The position numbers and the translations under genes were made by a program. Positions 38,501 to 51,300 of a stretch of 64,000 nt of DNA are shown piece after piece. The number at the start of each line of letters is the position of its first letter. Position 1 is the stretch's first letter. Under the pieces are notes generated by a model. The model was not told where the DNA came from and did no database searches. It saw only the letters and a program-made list of their open reading frames with translations. The stretch lies in the NCBI RefSeq assembly GCF_036588685.1, contig NC_086378.1:27815578-27879577 (forward strand), in the 5' to 3' direction. The stretch is from Mytilus trossulus. Lineage: Eukaryota > Mollusca > Bivalvia > Mytilida > Mytilidae.

Positions 38501-38860
38501 GAGGTTTTGGAATTAGTGTCAAATGTTCGTACTCCGTGTTGTTTTTCCATACTATAAAAGATAAAATATTTGCCCCATAACACCTATTTATCTTTTAACA
38601 CTTGAGACCCATATAATACAAATGCAAATGTAAGGTAAACGTCTGAGTCAGCCTTTTTAAATTGTTGATTTATATAATTTCTACCTTAGATCACCTAAGT
38701 TCATCCTTAAATCAAGAAAAAAAATCATTCTAAGACCAATTAAGATTAATACTTGTAATATATTTTAATATAAAACATACAACTGATAATAAATCGTTAA
38801 TTTTAATAACATAGAACTCGTCTATAAATGTTACCACCAAATATCAGATATTTCAATCTA
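35580..38860. repeat. Intergenic region between C1q genes 1 and 2, distal part
   Basis: Copies of the ACCAAGTCAGGAATATGA family at 35580-35770 and 37500-38030, plus a minus copy of the TATGTTGTGTCAT family at 36120-36250. No gene seen. Confidence 0.5.
36948..36990 (-). repeat. Truncated hammerhead-repeat fragment
   Basis: Only the 3' part remains (helix III ACGCGCGT, then the tail ending ATAATCCTGGTACC on the minus strand). Confidence 0.4.
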
Positions 38861-38861
38861 G

Positions 38862-41800
38862 TTATCCGACAATTGATGTTCCTCCCATAGGAGCCAACAG
38901 ATATCCAGAAAAGGAACAATATATTTCATCCGCTCTACCATAAATTAATGTGTTGTGGGCTTTCATATCGATATAGACAGTGTCTCCTACTGCTAGTTTC
39001 AATGCCGCACTGTTGCTACCACCAGCCCAGCCATGAGGAGCATGACCATATAAGGAATTAACATACATGTAGTTGTGATAGAGTTCCATCCAGACTTCTT
39101 CGTCTTGTTGAGCTAGTCCATGATAATTAAAAACATACACGCCAGCAACTTTGGCGGTGAAAATACCTGTTGTTGCATTAAAATTGCCACCTTTGTTGGA
39201 GTAAACTTTATCCCAGACAACTTTTGTTGTTGATCCGCCATTATTCTGATTCTGGGTCAGTACTGCAGAAAAAGCTTGAATTTCATTTGCATTTGGACCT
39301 AAAATAAGGAAAAACATTACATTCGAATTTTTTTAATGAATTGTTTCATTTTATTTTAGAACTTTGAACTAATTGACAGAAAAAAATATACACCTTGTTT
39401 AACTCCTGAAACCCCAAAACATTGATTGTATTTAATAAACTTATTACCTCATTGGTTGATTAGCATATCTTTCCTTCAAGAAAACCTAAACATTTGTACA
39501 TTGTATTACTATCTACCTGAGGTTTCTGTATTCTGTGAAGACAACAGCACACCCGAGAATGTGCAGTAAATCTCATCTGGACCCCCATATACTACCACGT
39601 TTTCCCCAGCCCGGCTACGGACTCTTAACCTGTCTCCTTGTTTTAGATCTAAGATGGCACTGTTTCCTGCATCAGCCCATGTATGATCTGCTTCCCCGTA
39701 GGCAGAGTTGATATACTGGTCATTGAGGTAAAGATCCAAAAACATTTCCTGAAATATATAAATTTTTATTGAAAATATACGTGGTTATAATCAAGATAGA
39801 AATAAGAAATAAAATTGCAGGCAACAACTATATTTATAAAAGGAACAGAATTCAACAACAACAAATCAGTTGTCAAATTATTTCATAGAAAAAAACACAG
39901 AGAAACGAGAACCCCACAAAACAATCGGGATAAAGTCAAGTGCTTCTTCGATTCCTTCTCTAAGGTGGTACTCGGTATGCAAAGGTTGTATAGTAGGAAA
40001 GCATAGTAATATTTTATTTAAGAAACCACGTTGATCCACTTTACACCTGTATAATTGTTTCAAAAAGTGTATATAATTCAAAAGTATGTTAGTTGTCATA
40101 CCATCAGGTAAGGGAAAATAACAGTTTACTATCAGACTATTAAGAACCATCGTGTTTTACATTAATTTTCCATTTGTATTTTAACATGTTTTTTAATTGA
40201 TTTTCAAAGTGAAATCTTTGTAACTTACACGACCTAATTCTGAAAGAGAGTTATAATGAATCATGTATGTTCCATCAGCAGGTGCTACAAAGTCTCCGGA
40301 ACTCGCATCATACCCATTTCCTGCATTGGTTAAGACTTTATCAAACAGTACTGGTCCACCATTAGGCAGAGACATGTTATGGGTAAGTCCAGCAGAAAAA
40401 GCAACAGGATTGACACTACCTGCAAAACAGTCCATAAAACTTCAAGCAACTGTGTTGTATGTGACAAACTGGAGTTACAAAAGTATAAATATAAAAATGA
40501 GTTATCGTCTTGTTCTCAATAAAAAAAAATTACGTCATCTTCATTCTATATAAAAAAAATTAATAAATTTCATTTTGAATTTCTTTACTTTTTCATAATC
40601 AATTTCCCTATTATGTATGATTCATTTCTTTAGAGGTATTTTTTATGTTGAAATGTAATATTCTCAAAAACATTAAACTGACCAGACGCTTCAGAGAATA
40701 AAAGTTCTCCAGTGAAAGTAGTATAAATTTCTCCAGCAGCGCCATACAATGAGTTGTCGTAGTCGTCTGCTGCTTTCACGTAAATTGTATCTCCCGCCTG
40801 AAGTTCTAGGATCACTGTGTTTCCGGCATCAGCCCAATCGCTAGCTGTGTAGGCATAGATGGACACAAGATAGTCTTCGTTTTTGTAAAATTCCAGCCAA
40901 ATTTCTGCATCACTCCTACTAAGGGAATAGAAATGGAAGGAGTAAATTCCTGGAATTTGCACTTGGAACTTTCCGTCACTGGTGAAATTGGCATTAATGT
41001 TGGTTATGTCTTTATTGTAGGTTACAATCTCGCCCTTCGTCAGGTGCGCATGTGCAACTAATCCCTTTGAAAAAGCTACAACACTTTGACCAGAAACTAA
41101 AACAGAAAATGCAAAGTATGTTGTAAAAATGCAGATTTTTTTTTTATATAAGAAATATATGCTGTACAAAATGCATAACACGTTATATATATATATACCC
41201 ATACATCTGTTGTAGGGTTGTCACTGACTCAGACGTACTTATGAATATAATTATTTTCTGTGACTGTATCTTACATTAACTTGTAGGATCCTTTACTAGA
41301 GATAATTTAGCTGATCTGTTATAATAACATCTTCATGCCTTATATATCATGTACTGTAGTACGCCTCTAGATTAAAACTGACGTGGAAAGGTAACATATG
41401 GCCATCGAAAGCTCTTTTTTTGAGAGCCCAGGTGGTCGTGTGGTCTAGCGGGACGGCTGCAGTGCAGGCGATTTGGTGTCACGATATCACAGTAGCATGG
41501 GTTCGAATCCCGCGAGGGAAGAACAAAAAATTAGCGAAATCAAATTTACAGATCAAACATTGTTGGGTTGATGTTTAGACGAGTTGTATATATATAAGAA
41601 ATATATAAGCATAGTGATTGCTGAATTACAGCCTAGAAAGGTTAACAAGTAAGTTTCTTTATTTTTATGGAGAATTGTCTGTCAGATAGTTGATAGCTTA
41701 GATCTGTTAAATTCGTTCACTCCTTTGTTAGTTATGAATGTCGGACATTTGAGACGGTTCTCACAATATAAAATTGGTTTTATTCTTTAATGTATAGTAC

Positions 41801-43338
41801 AACTATACTGGTAGCTATGATTATCTTATCTAATCACACCAGAAACCTTCAACTGGCTCTATGCTGAACACGCTCTAGAAAAATAAAGTGTTAAGATTAC
41901 AGATGTGATTAATTCTTATGAAATTTGATCAAGTTCTAAATACACATGGCACATTTATCGTATGTTAGGCAAAACTATACACTTTTTCATAGACGTGAAA
42001 AATATTTTATCACAGTGACTTTTTAGTTTATGTTTGGTCGCTTATCGTCCAGTGGCAAATATTTGAATATAATTAGAAATACGGTTTGAGACGATATTCA
42101 ATGTCTGCACACATAACAATACTGCATACTGCAATATATCTACTATTTGAATTTTCATAAGTAGGAATTCTTTACTGTGATTTATCTAAAGGGACTCCTG
42201 TATTGGTTGATATACTTAAGACTTCTTCAGTAAACCATTTAGTTCAATGAATGGAAACTATTTTTTTCGTAATGTAACCTATATGATATATTATATTCTA
42301 TTTAACAATAAATACAAAAGGTAATTTGCAGGTACTGTCCCGGATGGAGGTCGGAAAATTAGGATTACCACTGGCATAAAATGAAGGTATAGGAACAGAC
42401 TTTTCGTCTTGCAAGATGCCAATTCTCAAAGAGTTGCTGCACAAGAGGGAGAGAAAGATACCAGAGGGGCAGTCACACTCATAGATAGAAAATAAACTGA
42501 TAACGTCATCGCTAAAAATGAAAAAAGACCAACAGACAAATAATAGTACACATGACACAACATAGAAAACTAAAAGGTTCTTAACGCGCAGAGAACATCG
42601 CTTACTCTCCACAGAAAGCATCAAATTAAACGTCCCAATTCTGAACAGAAATGGTAGCGAACTTGTATATCATGAACATACGCCAAACATTGGCACGGGT
42701 TCAACGACCGGTGCAAAGAAGACCAAGAATAACCATATGCCTTTTCCCAAACAACCCTTTCGAAACGGTTAGCCCTTTATAATGTTTATGAACATTGCCA
42801 TACTCAACCACGAAAAGATAAGGACTTTTGGCTTTGAGCGTTCCTGACTCAAATTTATTTAATTAGTACAGATAAAGCACTGAGCTCTATAGATTTTAAA
42901 TTATTGACAACAGAAAATAAATACTTTAAACTAAATCAAAAATAAATAATATCGTATTTGAAAATTTCTGGTTGCTTAATGCAGAAAGCAAGATCGAAGT
43001 ACTGTATCTACTGATAAGAAACCATGATGTACTACACTATAATCATAGTAAATTTCATACAGAAATGTCATGAACAGTGTATGAAGATAAGAACTTATGT
43101 TTACTCTGCAGTAAAACTTGCATAGCATTCAATGTAGAAATAATTATGGAAGCATTGAAGACTAATATGAAATTCTATTTAATCGATTTGTTCGCAATAC
43201 ATTAACTTTTTTCATTTTATATTTTCTTAATAATTGAAGTGATGTATACCATATATATCTACTACAGAATGTCAGGTCTCCAAGTTAATATCGCTTACCT
43301 CCGGCTAAAGTAGCAACAAAACAAAACCACAGCAACAT
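38862..43338 (-). CDS. Secreted tri-C1q-domain protein, gene 2 of the cluster
   Basis: Five exons: 43338-43299, 41096-40683, 40419-40229, 39748-39517, 39298-38862 (1314 nt, 437 aa). Exon 1 encodes MLLWFCFVATLAG and is 40 nt long, as in gene 1. Exon 2 gives the first C1q domain (DITNINANFTSDGKF, IPGIYSFHFYSLSR, YTTFTGELLF). Exons 3-4 form the second (NAGNGYDASSGDF, GTYMIHYNSLSELGR, then EMFLDLYLNDQYINSAYG, YCTFSGVLL). Exon 5 is the third (GGNFNATTGIF, GVYVFNYHGLAQQ, GYLLAPMGG). The exon 2 donor is GTCAGT, weaker than the others. Closest in sequence to gene 3 at 48395-55280, especially in domain 1. Intron 1 (2.2 kb) carries a tRNA-derived SINE. An ATTAAA at 38807-38802 may serve for polyadenylation. 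Role as for the paralogue at 25759-30923; ligand unknown. Confidence 0.93.
41427..41598 (+). mobile_element. tRNA-derived SINE in intron 1 of C1q gene 2
   Basis: A-box-like GTGGTCTAGCGGGA (41440-41453) and a perfect B box GGGTTCGAATCCC (41499-41511), then a non-tRNA body (ACATTGTTGGGTTGATG) and a TA-rich tail. The head is tRNA-Leu-like but does not fold into an intact cloverleaf, so it is a SINE head rather than a working tRNA gene. Confidence 0.75.
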
Positions 43339-43388
43339 AGTCAATGGTTGGTTTACAAAATGACAAAATTTAAGAACACTATACTATT

Positions 43389-43404
43389 AGGTCAATATGA
43401 TAAC
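43389..43404 (-). promoter_or_regulatory. Conserved 16-bp upstream element of C1q gene 2
   Basis: Minus strand GTTATCATATTGACCT, 51-66 bases before ATG 43338; 15 of 16 bases match the element before gene 1. Flanking bases have diverged much more than the element itself. Confidence 0.4.
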
Positions 43405-43941
43405 GAAGGGTACATGTATCTAATCAGTCAAAGAGTTCAAGCTTACATGTACTGACGTATTCAGTATTAAACAGAATTACTTTCACTAAGGTATAAATTC
43501 TTAGGACTGGTCGTTATTTTTATTATAAATGTACTTTCGATCAATTTTCGGTGTTTTGTTTAGCTCGTATTTTGTGCAACGAACACAAAAGATATGCATA
43601 TTCAAAGTTACCAGCGTTGTTGTCGTAATTGATGTTTATGTTCCCTTTGATATTAAGTAACTCCTAAAAACCTAGTTAAAGATATGCGTGTCATCCACTT
43701 ACCAGTACTTGAGGGTGATGTTCTATCGGACTTCAAGAAGAGGAGCTTTTTCTGAAATTGTAAACTTTACTAAACTTGTCCGTTAATAAATTTTGAAATT
43801 ATTAAGAAACTAAGGTTTCAACTCTCTTTGGCAAAATTGGCTTTAGATGAATTCGACTATTTATTTTAGGTATTTTTGACATATTGCTCTTCAACGGTTT
43901 CGGTACTTATTCATCTTTGGATTTCAAATGTTTGGCTTTGA

Positions 43942-43983
43942 GCGTTCCTGATGAAGGTAAATCCAGAAAAGCGCTTAGGACGC
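43942..43983 (+). ncRNA. Hammerhead ribozyme-like motif, single copy
   Basis: GCGTTC, CTGATGA, AGGTAAATCCA, GAAA, AAGCGCTT (perfect palindrome as helix III), cleavage A, GGACGC. All core bases fit apart from the A-A pair opening helix II. The repeat body is 43786-43941, closely similar to that near 35.2 kb. Confidence 0.5.
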
Positions 43984-44624
43984 AAGAAATGATTAAACTT
44001 GTGGTTTTCAATATTTTATGTCATATTTAAATGTATTATATACTGAAAATAGATGATAATGCAAAACAAATGCTTTAAGATCAAGAAAATTATCTAGAAT
44101 TTGGAAATAAAATAATACGATATGCATGTAAAAATAGTTTTCAATTAATGTTTAAAAATCATTTCTAATGAGGAACCGTTCAAATTTTGAAAACAAGATA
44201 AAACTGCTAAAATTCAGATTTTTTTTTAGCAATACTATTGTTATTATCCAAGGATGAAACAATATCAATTTTCTTTCTAATATATCATCATTTCATTTAG
44301 GCTTCATAATATTCTGTACCTTATATATCAGACGACAATCGCTCAGAATTCTTAAATTGTGTGTAACACCCGTATGTTGTACAACATATTTGACAACACG
44401 TGTTCTCCGTGACAAAATTTAAACATTGTACATGAAAACTAGCCGAACTTTTATTCAGTAGTTATAGAAGAGGGGCGAAAGATACCAGAGGGTCATTCAA
44501 ATTCTTAGATCGAAAATTAACTGACAACACCATGGCTAAAAAAGAAAACGACAAACAGACAAATAACAGTACACTAGACACAACATAGAAAACTAAAGAT
44601 TAAGCAACAAGAACCACACTAGAA

Positions 44625-44995
44625 ACTTTGGCTAATCTCATGTGCTCCGGAAAGGTAAGCAGATTATGCTCTACAAGTTGCACCCGTCGTTTGGCTCGTA
44701 TTATTACAAACCCGGTAAATTGTCAAAATTGGTAGGTCAAATTCGTGAAATTGAAACGAGATTGTATTTTCGACTTAGGGAACACCTCCGATATCATCTG
44801 TGAAACGGATATTCCATAACGGTCAAACAACTCGTGATGGCGTCTGTAAAAGTTACGAAGGGATGCTTTCAATTTTACCGTTTGAAACTCTTGGTTTTAT
44901 AGCTCCCTTGTAAGCATCAACCATCAGCAGAGTTTTGTTTTCAACCGACCCTAATTATCAATGTCTAGATGTTAAACAAGATACGAGGCAAACTT
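44625..44995 (-). pseudogene. Decayed reverse-transcriptase-type fragment
   Basis: Minus-strand reading shows FASYLV-stop-HLDIDN-stop-GRLKTKL, then in another frame VKLKASLRNFYRRHHELFD and YGISVSQM, with several stops. A related non-coding stretch (CTCCGGAAAGGTAAGCAGAT) recurs near 47440. Confidence 0.5.
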
Positions 44996-45714
44996 AAATG
45001 TATACTAGAACACACCCGCGAAAGCGGGCATTAAGAGCGTATTTGAAAGGATGTAAAGTGTTGTAGGAAGAATTTTGTAAAATATTTAATGACTTGAGAA
45101 TTTCAGAAAAAGTGTAAAAAGCCATAGGTACTTGGGGACAGGAAAACCCTCCTCCTTTATTTCCAAAATTCCCATTTTTTTGTTTTCTATTAATTTCATT
45201 ATGAACATACATTTAGTGTACATGTATTATGAACATTCCAGTCAGGAGCCTGTAATTCAGTGGTTCAGTGATATTTGTTTTTCGTTCAATATTTTTTTAC
45301 ATAAATAAGGCTGTTAGTTTTGCGCCTCATTTGAATTGTTTTACATTGTCATTTCGGGGCCTTTTATTTCAGACTATGCAGTATCGGCTTCTGCTTATTG
45401 TTGAAGGCCGTAAGGTGACCTTTAAATGTTAATGTCGGTGTCATTTTGGTCTCTTGTGTAGAACTGTCTCATTGGCATTCATACCACATCTTCTTTTTTT
45501 TGTAAAACATTAAGTGACTTGAGAATTTCAGAAAAGGTATCAAAAGTCATAGGTAATTTGGGACAGGATAATTGTTTTTCTAGCCCGGCTCCTACTTTTT
45601 CCACAAAAAAATCCTTTTTTTGTTTGTTTGTTCTCTATTAATTTTAATGACACATGAATAATTTTAGCGCTTATCTGTATATTATGAACATTCATTAAAG
45701 GGGGGGGGGTCGGG

Positions 45715-45850
45715 CAGAGGCGGATTTAGGGGGTCCCGCCCCACCCCCTTTTCTGGAAAATAATTGGTTGCTTTTATAGGGAATCACTGAGGCATGACCG
45801 GAGCGGGCCCCTCTAAGGCAGTCAACGGGCCCCTTCTGGATCCGCCACTG
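45715..45850. mobile_element. 136-bp MITE-like element
   Basis: Ends CAGAGGCGGATTTAG and CTGGATCCGCCACTG form imperfect inverted repeats; interior is G+C rich (CCCGCCCCACCCCC), unlike its surroundings. No clean target duplication is visible next to the adjacent G run (45701-45709). Confidence 0.55.
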
Positions 45851-46154
45851 CGGAGGGAGGTGCCCTGATCCCAATATACCGGGCTTAAAAACACGAAATC
45901 CCGAGGTTCTGAATATATTATACAAATTAAATATCTCGACATCCCGAATTCGAAAAAAGAAATCCCGGATCACGATGGGGTCAATCCTGAAATTTCGATC
46001 TTAAAAACACCCGTTCCATACGTCCTGAAAGTGTATTTTCTTTTTACAGTCAATTCTCATTTTAATAATTGATCCGCAGCGGTCATTGATATATTAATCA
46101 GACCCTCTCTATTAAATAAACCCTGTGACTGCCGTGGATAGTAAACTTGAAAAT

Positions 46155-46368
46155 GATATCAGACAGAAAATGCACTTTATTCGTAGTATAATGTATTTGT
46201 TTCAAAGTAAAAAAAAACGCAAACCGAGGTCTAATCTGACTTAAATTTCGTCATATGACGGATATAAGACAGAAAATACACTGTATTCGTAGTATTAATG
46301 TATTTTCAAAGTATACAGAAAAACGCAAACCGGAAGTCTAATCTGACTTAAATTTCGCCCAATGACGG
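46155..46368. repeat. 106-bp tandem duplication
   Basis: Two units, at 46155 and 46261, share AGACAGAAAATGCACT-like starts and CTAATCTGACTTAAATTTCG. Confidence 0.75.
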
Positions 46369-46840
46369 AAACATATCCAGACGTTTTTTTTCTCCTTTTT
46401 CACCCAAAATAACTCAATCTGAATAATCATATGAATGGATGACAAATGCGATTATGCACTGTACACATAGGACACAGAAGTATGATGATTAATTTATTCT
46501 GGAAAGAAGAGAAGCGACAACCGAAATGAGGTCTTCTCGTTTAATAGTATAGATATAGTATCCTTTATCTCTAGTTCGATGGTATAGATGCGTTTAACAT
46601 AGTCACCCAGTTTGGAATTATTTAGTGAGAAAACAGCATCTTTAAAATGGACAGTTTTAAGTTAAGGAATATTGCTAACTTCTTTTTTTCTTCCTTTGAT
46701 CTTTTTTTGTGATAATTTTCATATCATGCTTCTCGCTTGAGATGAAAAAAATATCACTAGAAACTAAGGAGGCCACGTAGCGTTGCTAACGATATTGACA
46801 TGAAATTGACAACGTCGTCATAGGTAAAATAGCGATAAAC

Positions 46841-46939
46841 AGATTATCATTGGTCATCTCAACTCGATTGCTTTTCTCACTTTCGCTGTACCAGCTCAAG
46901 CGAGAAAATCAATCTCGTTGAGATGATCAACGATAATCT
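46841..46939. repeat. Inverted repeat (38-bp arms, 23-base loop)
   Basis: Arms AGATTATCATTGGTCATCTC... and its complement ...GAGATGATCAACGATAATCT pair at 33 of 38 positions. It could be a foldback element or the remnant of a MITE. Confidence 0.65.
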
Positions 46940-47872
46940 ATAAATAACATTGTTAATTATAACTGATATATATACATATTAATAGAGGTCTTTTGGTGTT
47001 GTAAGCTGTTAAATCAAATTTAAAGAACTTGACTTAAATTCATATATTTCATTTTTTATATATATATATGCAAATCATAAAATGCAACAATAAACAATGT
47101 GTTAACTCTTTATGATGAATGAGCATTTCGTGTATAATGTACATTCTCTAAGTGACTTCCAAAGAATGCCGATGATCAAGGACATCTTTCAAATAAGTCA
47201 AAGTGACGTCATCAGATTAAAGATTGTAAAGTTCAGATTGATTGTCAAAGAACATAAGTTTCTTATGTATGTAGGATGTATTTTTCATAAATGAGAATAA
47301 AAAAATCTCAAACTCACTGACAATGCCATGCAAAATACAGAAAAAGATTAAAAGAAAAACAGTACACAAAAAAACCAACAAAAAAAACCCCAGGAAGACT
47401 GATGATTCCAAACCCTCCTTTAAACCGAGGTCATTTCATGTTCTCCGGAAGGGTAAGTAGATCATGCTCCACATGTTGCACCCGTCGTGTTGCTCAAGTA
47501 AGTACCAATTCGGTAGGTCACATTCGAGAAAAAGAGGAAGATTGTGGTTTTTACAAGGTAGTACTTGTCATTTCCTAAAGTGGCGTTGAAAATCAAACAA
47601 TCGATCATATTATTCACAAACCTCAGGCCTAGTCTCTGTACTTACTCAGAACCACCGAGGTTCGATTTTATCAATGTTAAAATAACTGCATATACTTAGG
47701 AAATTAACCTTGGTATGGACACTCACGTCACGAAGATCTAGTTGCTTGAGTGAAAATAAATGTCTTCGACCTTGAGAAAATACCCAATTAACGTAAATTT
47801 GATTCAACAGTATTGTATCGATGTTCAAATATTAAAAGTCGTAACAAGATCTAAGATATAAAATAACCTTAA

Positions 47873-47873
47873 C

Positions 47874-47904
<31 letters not shown>

Positions 47905-47905
47905 A
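47873..47905. repeat. 22-base C run followed by 11 A
   Basis: C at 47873-47894 directly abuts A at 47895-47905. Such long G/C homopolymers are rare in this A+T-rich sequence and are error-prone in assemblies. Confidence 0.9.
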
Positions 47906-48394
47906 TAAAACGTAAAAAAAAATAATTAAGGACATGGACAGAGTCTCCTGCTGCATCGTCTAAAATAGGAACCAGCAATCAGTGAAAAAGTAACAATCAT
48001 GATAGGACACAATCGGTTACACAATAATTTGATACGACTGTCATACAAGTGAGATTTTTAGCTAGCCATAAGACCAGGTTGAATCCACTAGTTATAAAAT
48101 AAGAAAAGTCCTGTATCAAGTCATTATTTTATGATATGATATCGATACGTCTAAAGTATCTCATAGAATAGACACATGAAGTTGTGGTATATTGGGAATT
48201 AAGTAAATCGGAGATTTTTAAAAATACTATTTATCGGTAAACTTATATAACGTCAGAACTACAATGTTCACTCAAGAGATGCAAACCAATGTTGAACACG
48301 GTAGAGAAATTTTGGTTTCTTTCTTGAGCCTAGCTTGTCATATGCATCATTAAAAGACATCCAAAAGTTGTCAAAATAATTTATTTATCTTAAG

Positions 48395-51300
48395 TTATCC
48401 AACAACTGGACTTCCCTTAACCATAGGTGCTAGAAGATATCCAGAAAATGTACAATAAATTTGATCAGCATCTCCGAACATTTTCGTTGAATGGTCTTTC
48501 ATATCCACATAGACAGTATCACCTTGCGCCACATAAAGTGCAGCGGAATTACTGCCACCAGCCCAACCATGAGTTGCATGTCCATAAAGAGAATTAACGT
48601 AGACGTAATTATGGTATAGTTCCAACCAAACCTCCTCATCTTGTTGTCCCATACCATGGTAGTTGAAAACATACACACCAGAAACTTTAGCGGTGAAGAC
48701 GCCATTTGTTTGATTGAAATTGTCACCATGGTCTGTGAATACTTTGTCCCACGTAACTTTAGTAGTTGTTACGCCATTGTTTTGATTTTTTGTCAGACCT
48801 GCAGCAAATGCTTGTATTTGCCCCGCATTTGCACCTGAATAAGATGTACATATAATTAACCTTCATATTAAATTGATATTGTATAGTCTAAATATTCAAA
48901 ATGTCATAATTGCTTATAAAACTTGCATGTTATCTTGTTTAATTTTAGTTCATTTATATCTTTTGGTTTGACGTCCATTTTGACTGAAATAGTAAATATT
49001 TTTATTTAGAAGACAGCTGAGGTAGCTTACGGGTGCTGGATTTTATCGCTGTGTTGGAGACCCATTGGTGGCATTCAGCTGCTCGTGGGTTTTGTTTTTG
49101 TCTATTTGACAAATTTCATTTTGATTCTCAATTTTAGTTAAAATATAATAAAAAGACCGTAACAAAATCTTTACCTGCTGCTGGAGCGTTCTTAGCTGTC
49201 AACATGACACCAGAAAAGATACAATAAATCTCATCTGGCTGTCCATAGAGGACAATGTTTTCTCCTTTTCTCCCTCTCACCCTTAATCGGTCCCCTGATT
49301 TCATGTCCAATATGGCACTGTTTCCTGCATCTGCCCATGTATGGGGAGCTTGTCCATATGCGGAGTTGATATATTGATCATTAAGATAGAGTTCCAACCA
49401 CATTTCCTAAAAAGATTAATTCAGTACAAAAAAGACCAGAACGTTTGACAAGCATAATCTGTGAGTAAAGCATCCTTCCATACAAGTAAACATAACACAA
49501 CTGGTCTTCTTTTAAAAAGAGAGAGACATTGTCATTATATATAGCACCACACGTGTATTATGCGTAGCGATACATTGTGGTAGAATAAATAGGCATTTAA
49601 ATTAAGTAATAACATCATTCTTAAATTATCTCCTAAAGGGTAAATCGGATCAGTTATTTTGAATGCTGTAAATGATGAGCAGCTTGATCAGAAATTTCAA
49701 GAAGGGTAAGTATTCAATTTATCAACACTTCGTTCGTCCAATGTTGGCAAGTGTTGAATAATATGTTGTGCATGAATAGACAAGATATCAAATAAGAAGT
49801 GGTAAACATTTTTTTCTACTCTATTAATTCTGTAAAATTGTACCAAGTTTAACTTATATAGGTTACTCTTAAGCTTGCGTGTATAATTTCAGTAGAGTGT
49901 TCCTAAGGATACCTTAGTAACTGATATAGTTTCGTCTTGCATGTATAATGTCAGCAACTGATTGACTAATGGTTTCGTATACATTTTTATTTGTTTTTCT
50001 TTCGAAAATAAAGTTTTCACTACCTTTTTTGTTTTGTAGAAATCATGCTCCGTGGCCTTTTTAACTTTTTTTTAGTCTCACTGATGATTTTTTTGTAGAT
50101 GAAACGCGTGTCTGACGTAAATACTAAATTTCAATCCTGGTATCTATGATGAGTTGATCTACTTAAGGTGTTTTTTCGTCCATTCTGATTTAAGATGAAA
50201 CAAAATATTTCCTTCCTCTCTTTTGAACCATTTTTTTTAAAATTTCCTGTGACAAAACATTGAATTTTTCGAAAAACTAAGGAATAGATTACCTTAGCCG
50301 TATTTGGCACAACTTTTTGGAATTTTGGGTCCTCAATGCTCTTCAACTTTGTACTTGTCTGGCTTTACAACTATTTTGATCTGAGCGTCACTGATGAGTC
50401 TTATGTAGACGAACCGCGCGTCTGGCGTATTAAATTATAATCCTGGTACTTTTGATAACTATTAAAGTACAGATTTAAGTATCATCTTAGATGTATAAAA
50501 ATAAACTCAAACATACCATTCCTAATTCTGACAAAGAGTTATAATGAATCATATAGGTGCCATCTTGTGGGACCACGAAATCTCCGGTAGTTTGATCAAA
50601 ACCATTGCCAGCATTTGTTATAATTTTATCATACATGACATTGGTTCCGCTTGGTAATGAGATGTTTTTCGTGAGCCCGGCAGAAAATGCAATAGGGTTT
50701 GCAACACCTACAAATGTATATGTCCACAAGTATTAATAATGTAATAAGCGACAATTATTTTTAAAGTAAATGTTTAATATTTAATCATACTTTAGTGTAT
50801 GTTGTGTCATATGTACTATTGTTTGTCTGTTTGTCTTTTTCAATTTTAGCCATGGCTTTGACAGTTTGTTTTAGATTTATGAGTTTGACTGTCCCTTTGG
50901 TATCTTTCGTCCCTCTTTTAGTGTAAATTCTGCAAAGACCTTTTGAACAAGAATATTGCACCCGTACTTTCTTTTAATCACAATTTTCCAGTTGTAACAA
51001 TTAACCCATTCTAGGCTAGTGTTCTTTGATCTTATATGGTTTCATCTGCTCTGAAATTCTGTATTGAAAATAGAAGTCTTAACCCGATCACACCAATTCT
51101 CCTCTGCAATAAGATTAACCCGTTAAAATATAGATATGCACTGGTATTATTACAGACGATAAACAGAAGAAAATTCGAGTGAAAGAACATAGCCATTTAT
51201 AATAGATAAACAATGGAGAGTATCTATACACGACGAAAAAGGGAACACGAAAAGGAAGAAAAAATGATAACATTCTTCCCCAAAACAAAATAAATAAATG

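Larger units (their letters stand above)
43405..48394. repeat. Intergenic region between C1q genes 2 and 3
   Basis: Filled with mobile DNA listed separately, plus two diverged direct copies of GACTTGAGAATTTCAGAAAA (45090 and 45517) separated by a GGGGCCTTTTATT-family insertion. No gene seen. Confidence 0.5.

Noticed and set aside
41427-41530. Possible working tRNA gene (A and B boxes)
   Set aside because: No closed acceptor stem or full cloverleaf, and a long non-tRNA body follows; better explained as a SINE head.
45695-45973. 92-codon minus-strand frame with Gly/Pro-rich end
   Set aside because: It is translation of the G+C-rich MITE-like element and its flanks.
47873-47905. Poly-C/poly-A tract as a functional element
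   Set aside because: No associated motif or gene; a simple homopolymer is sufficient explanation and its exact length may be a sequencing artefact.
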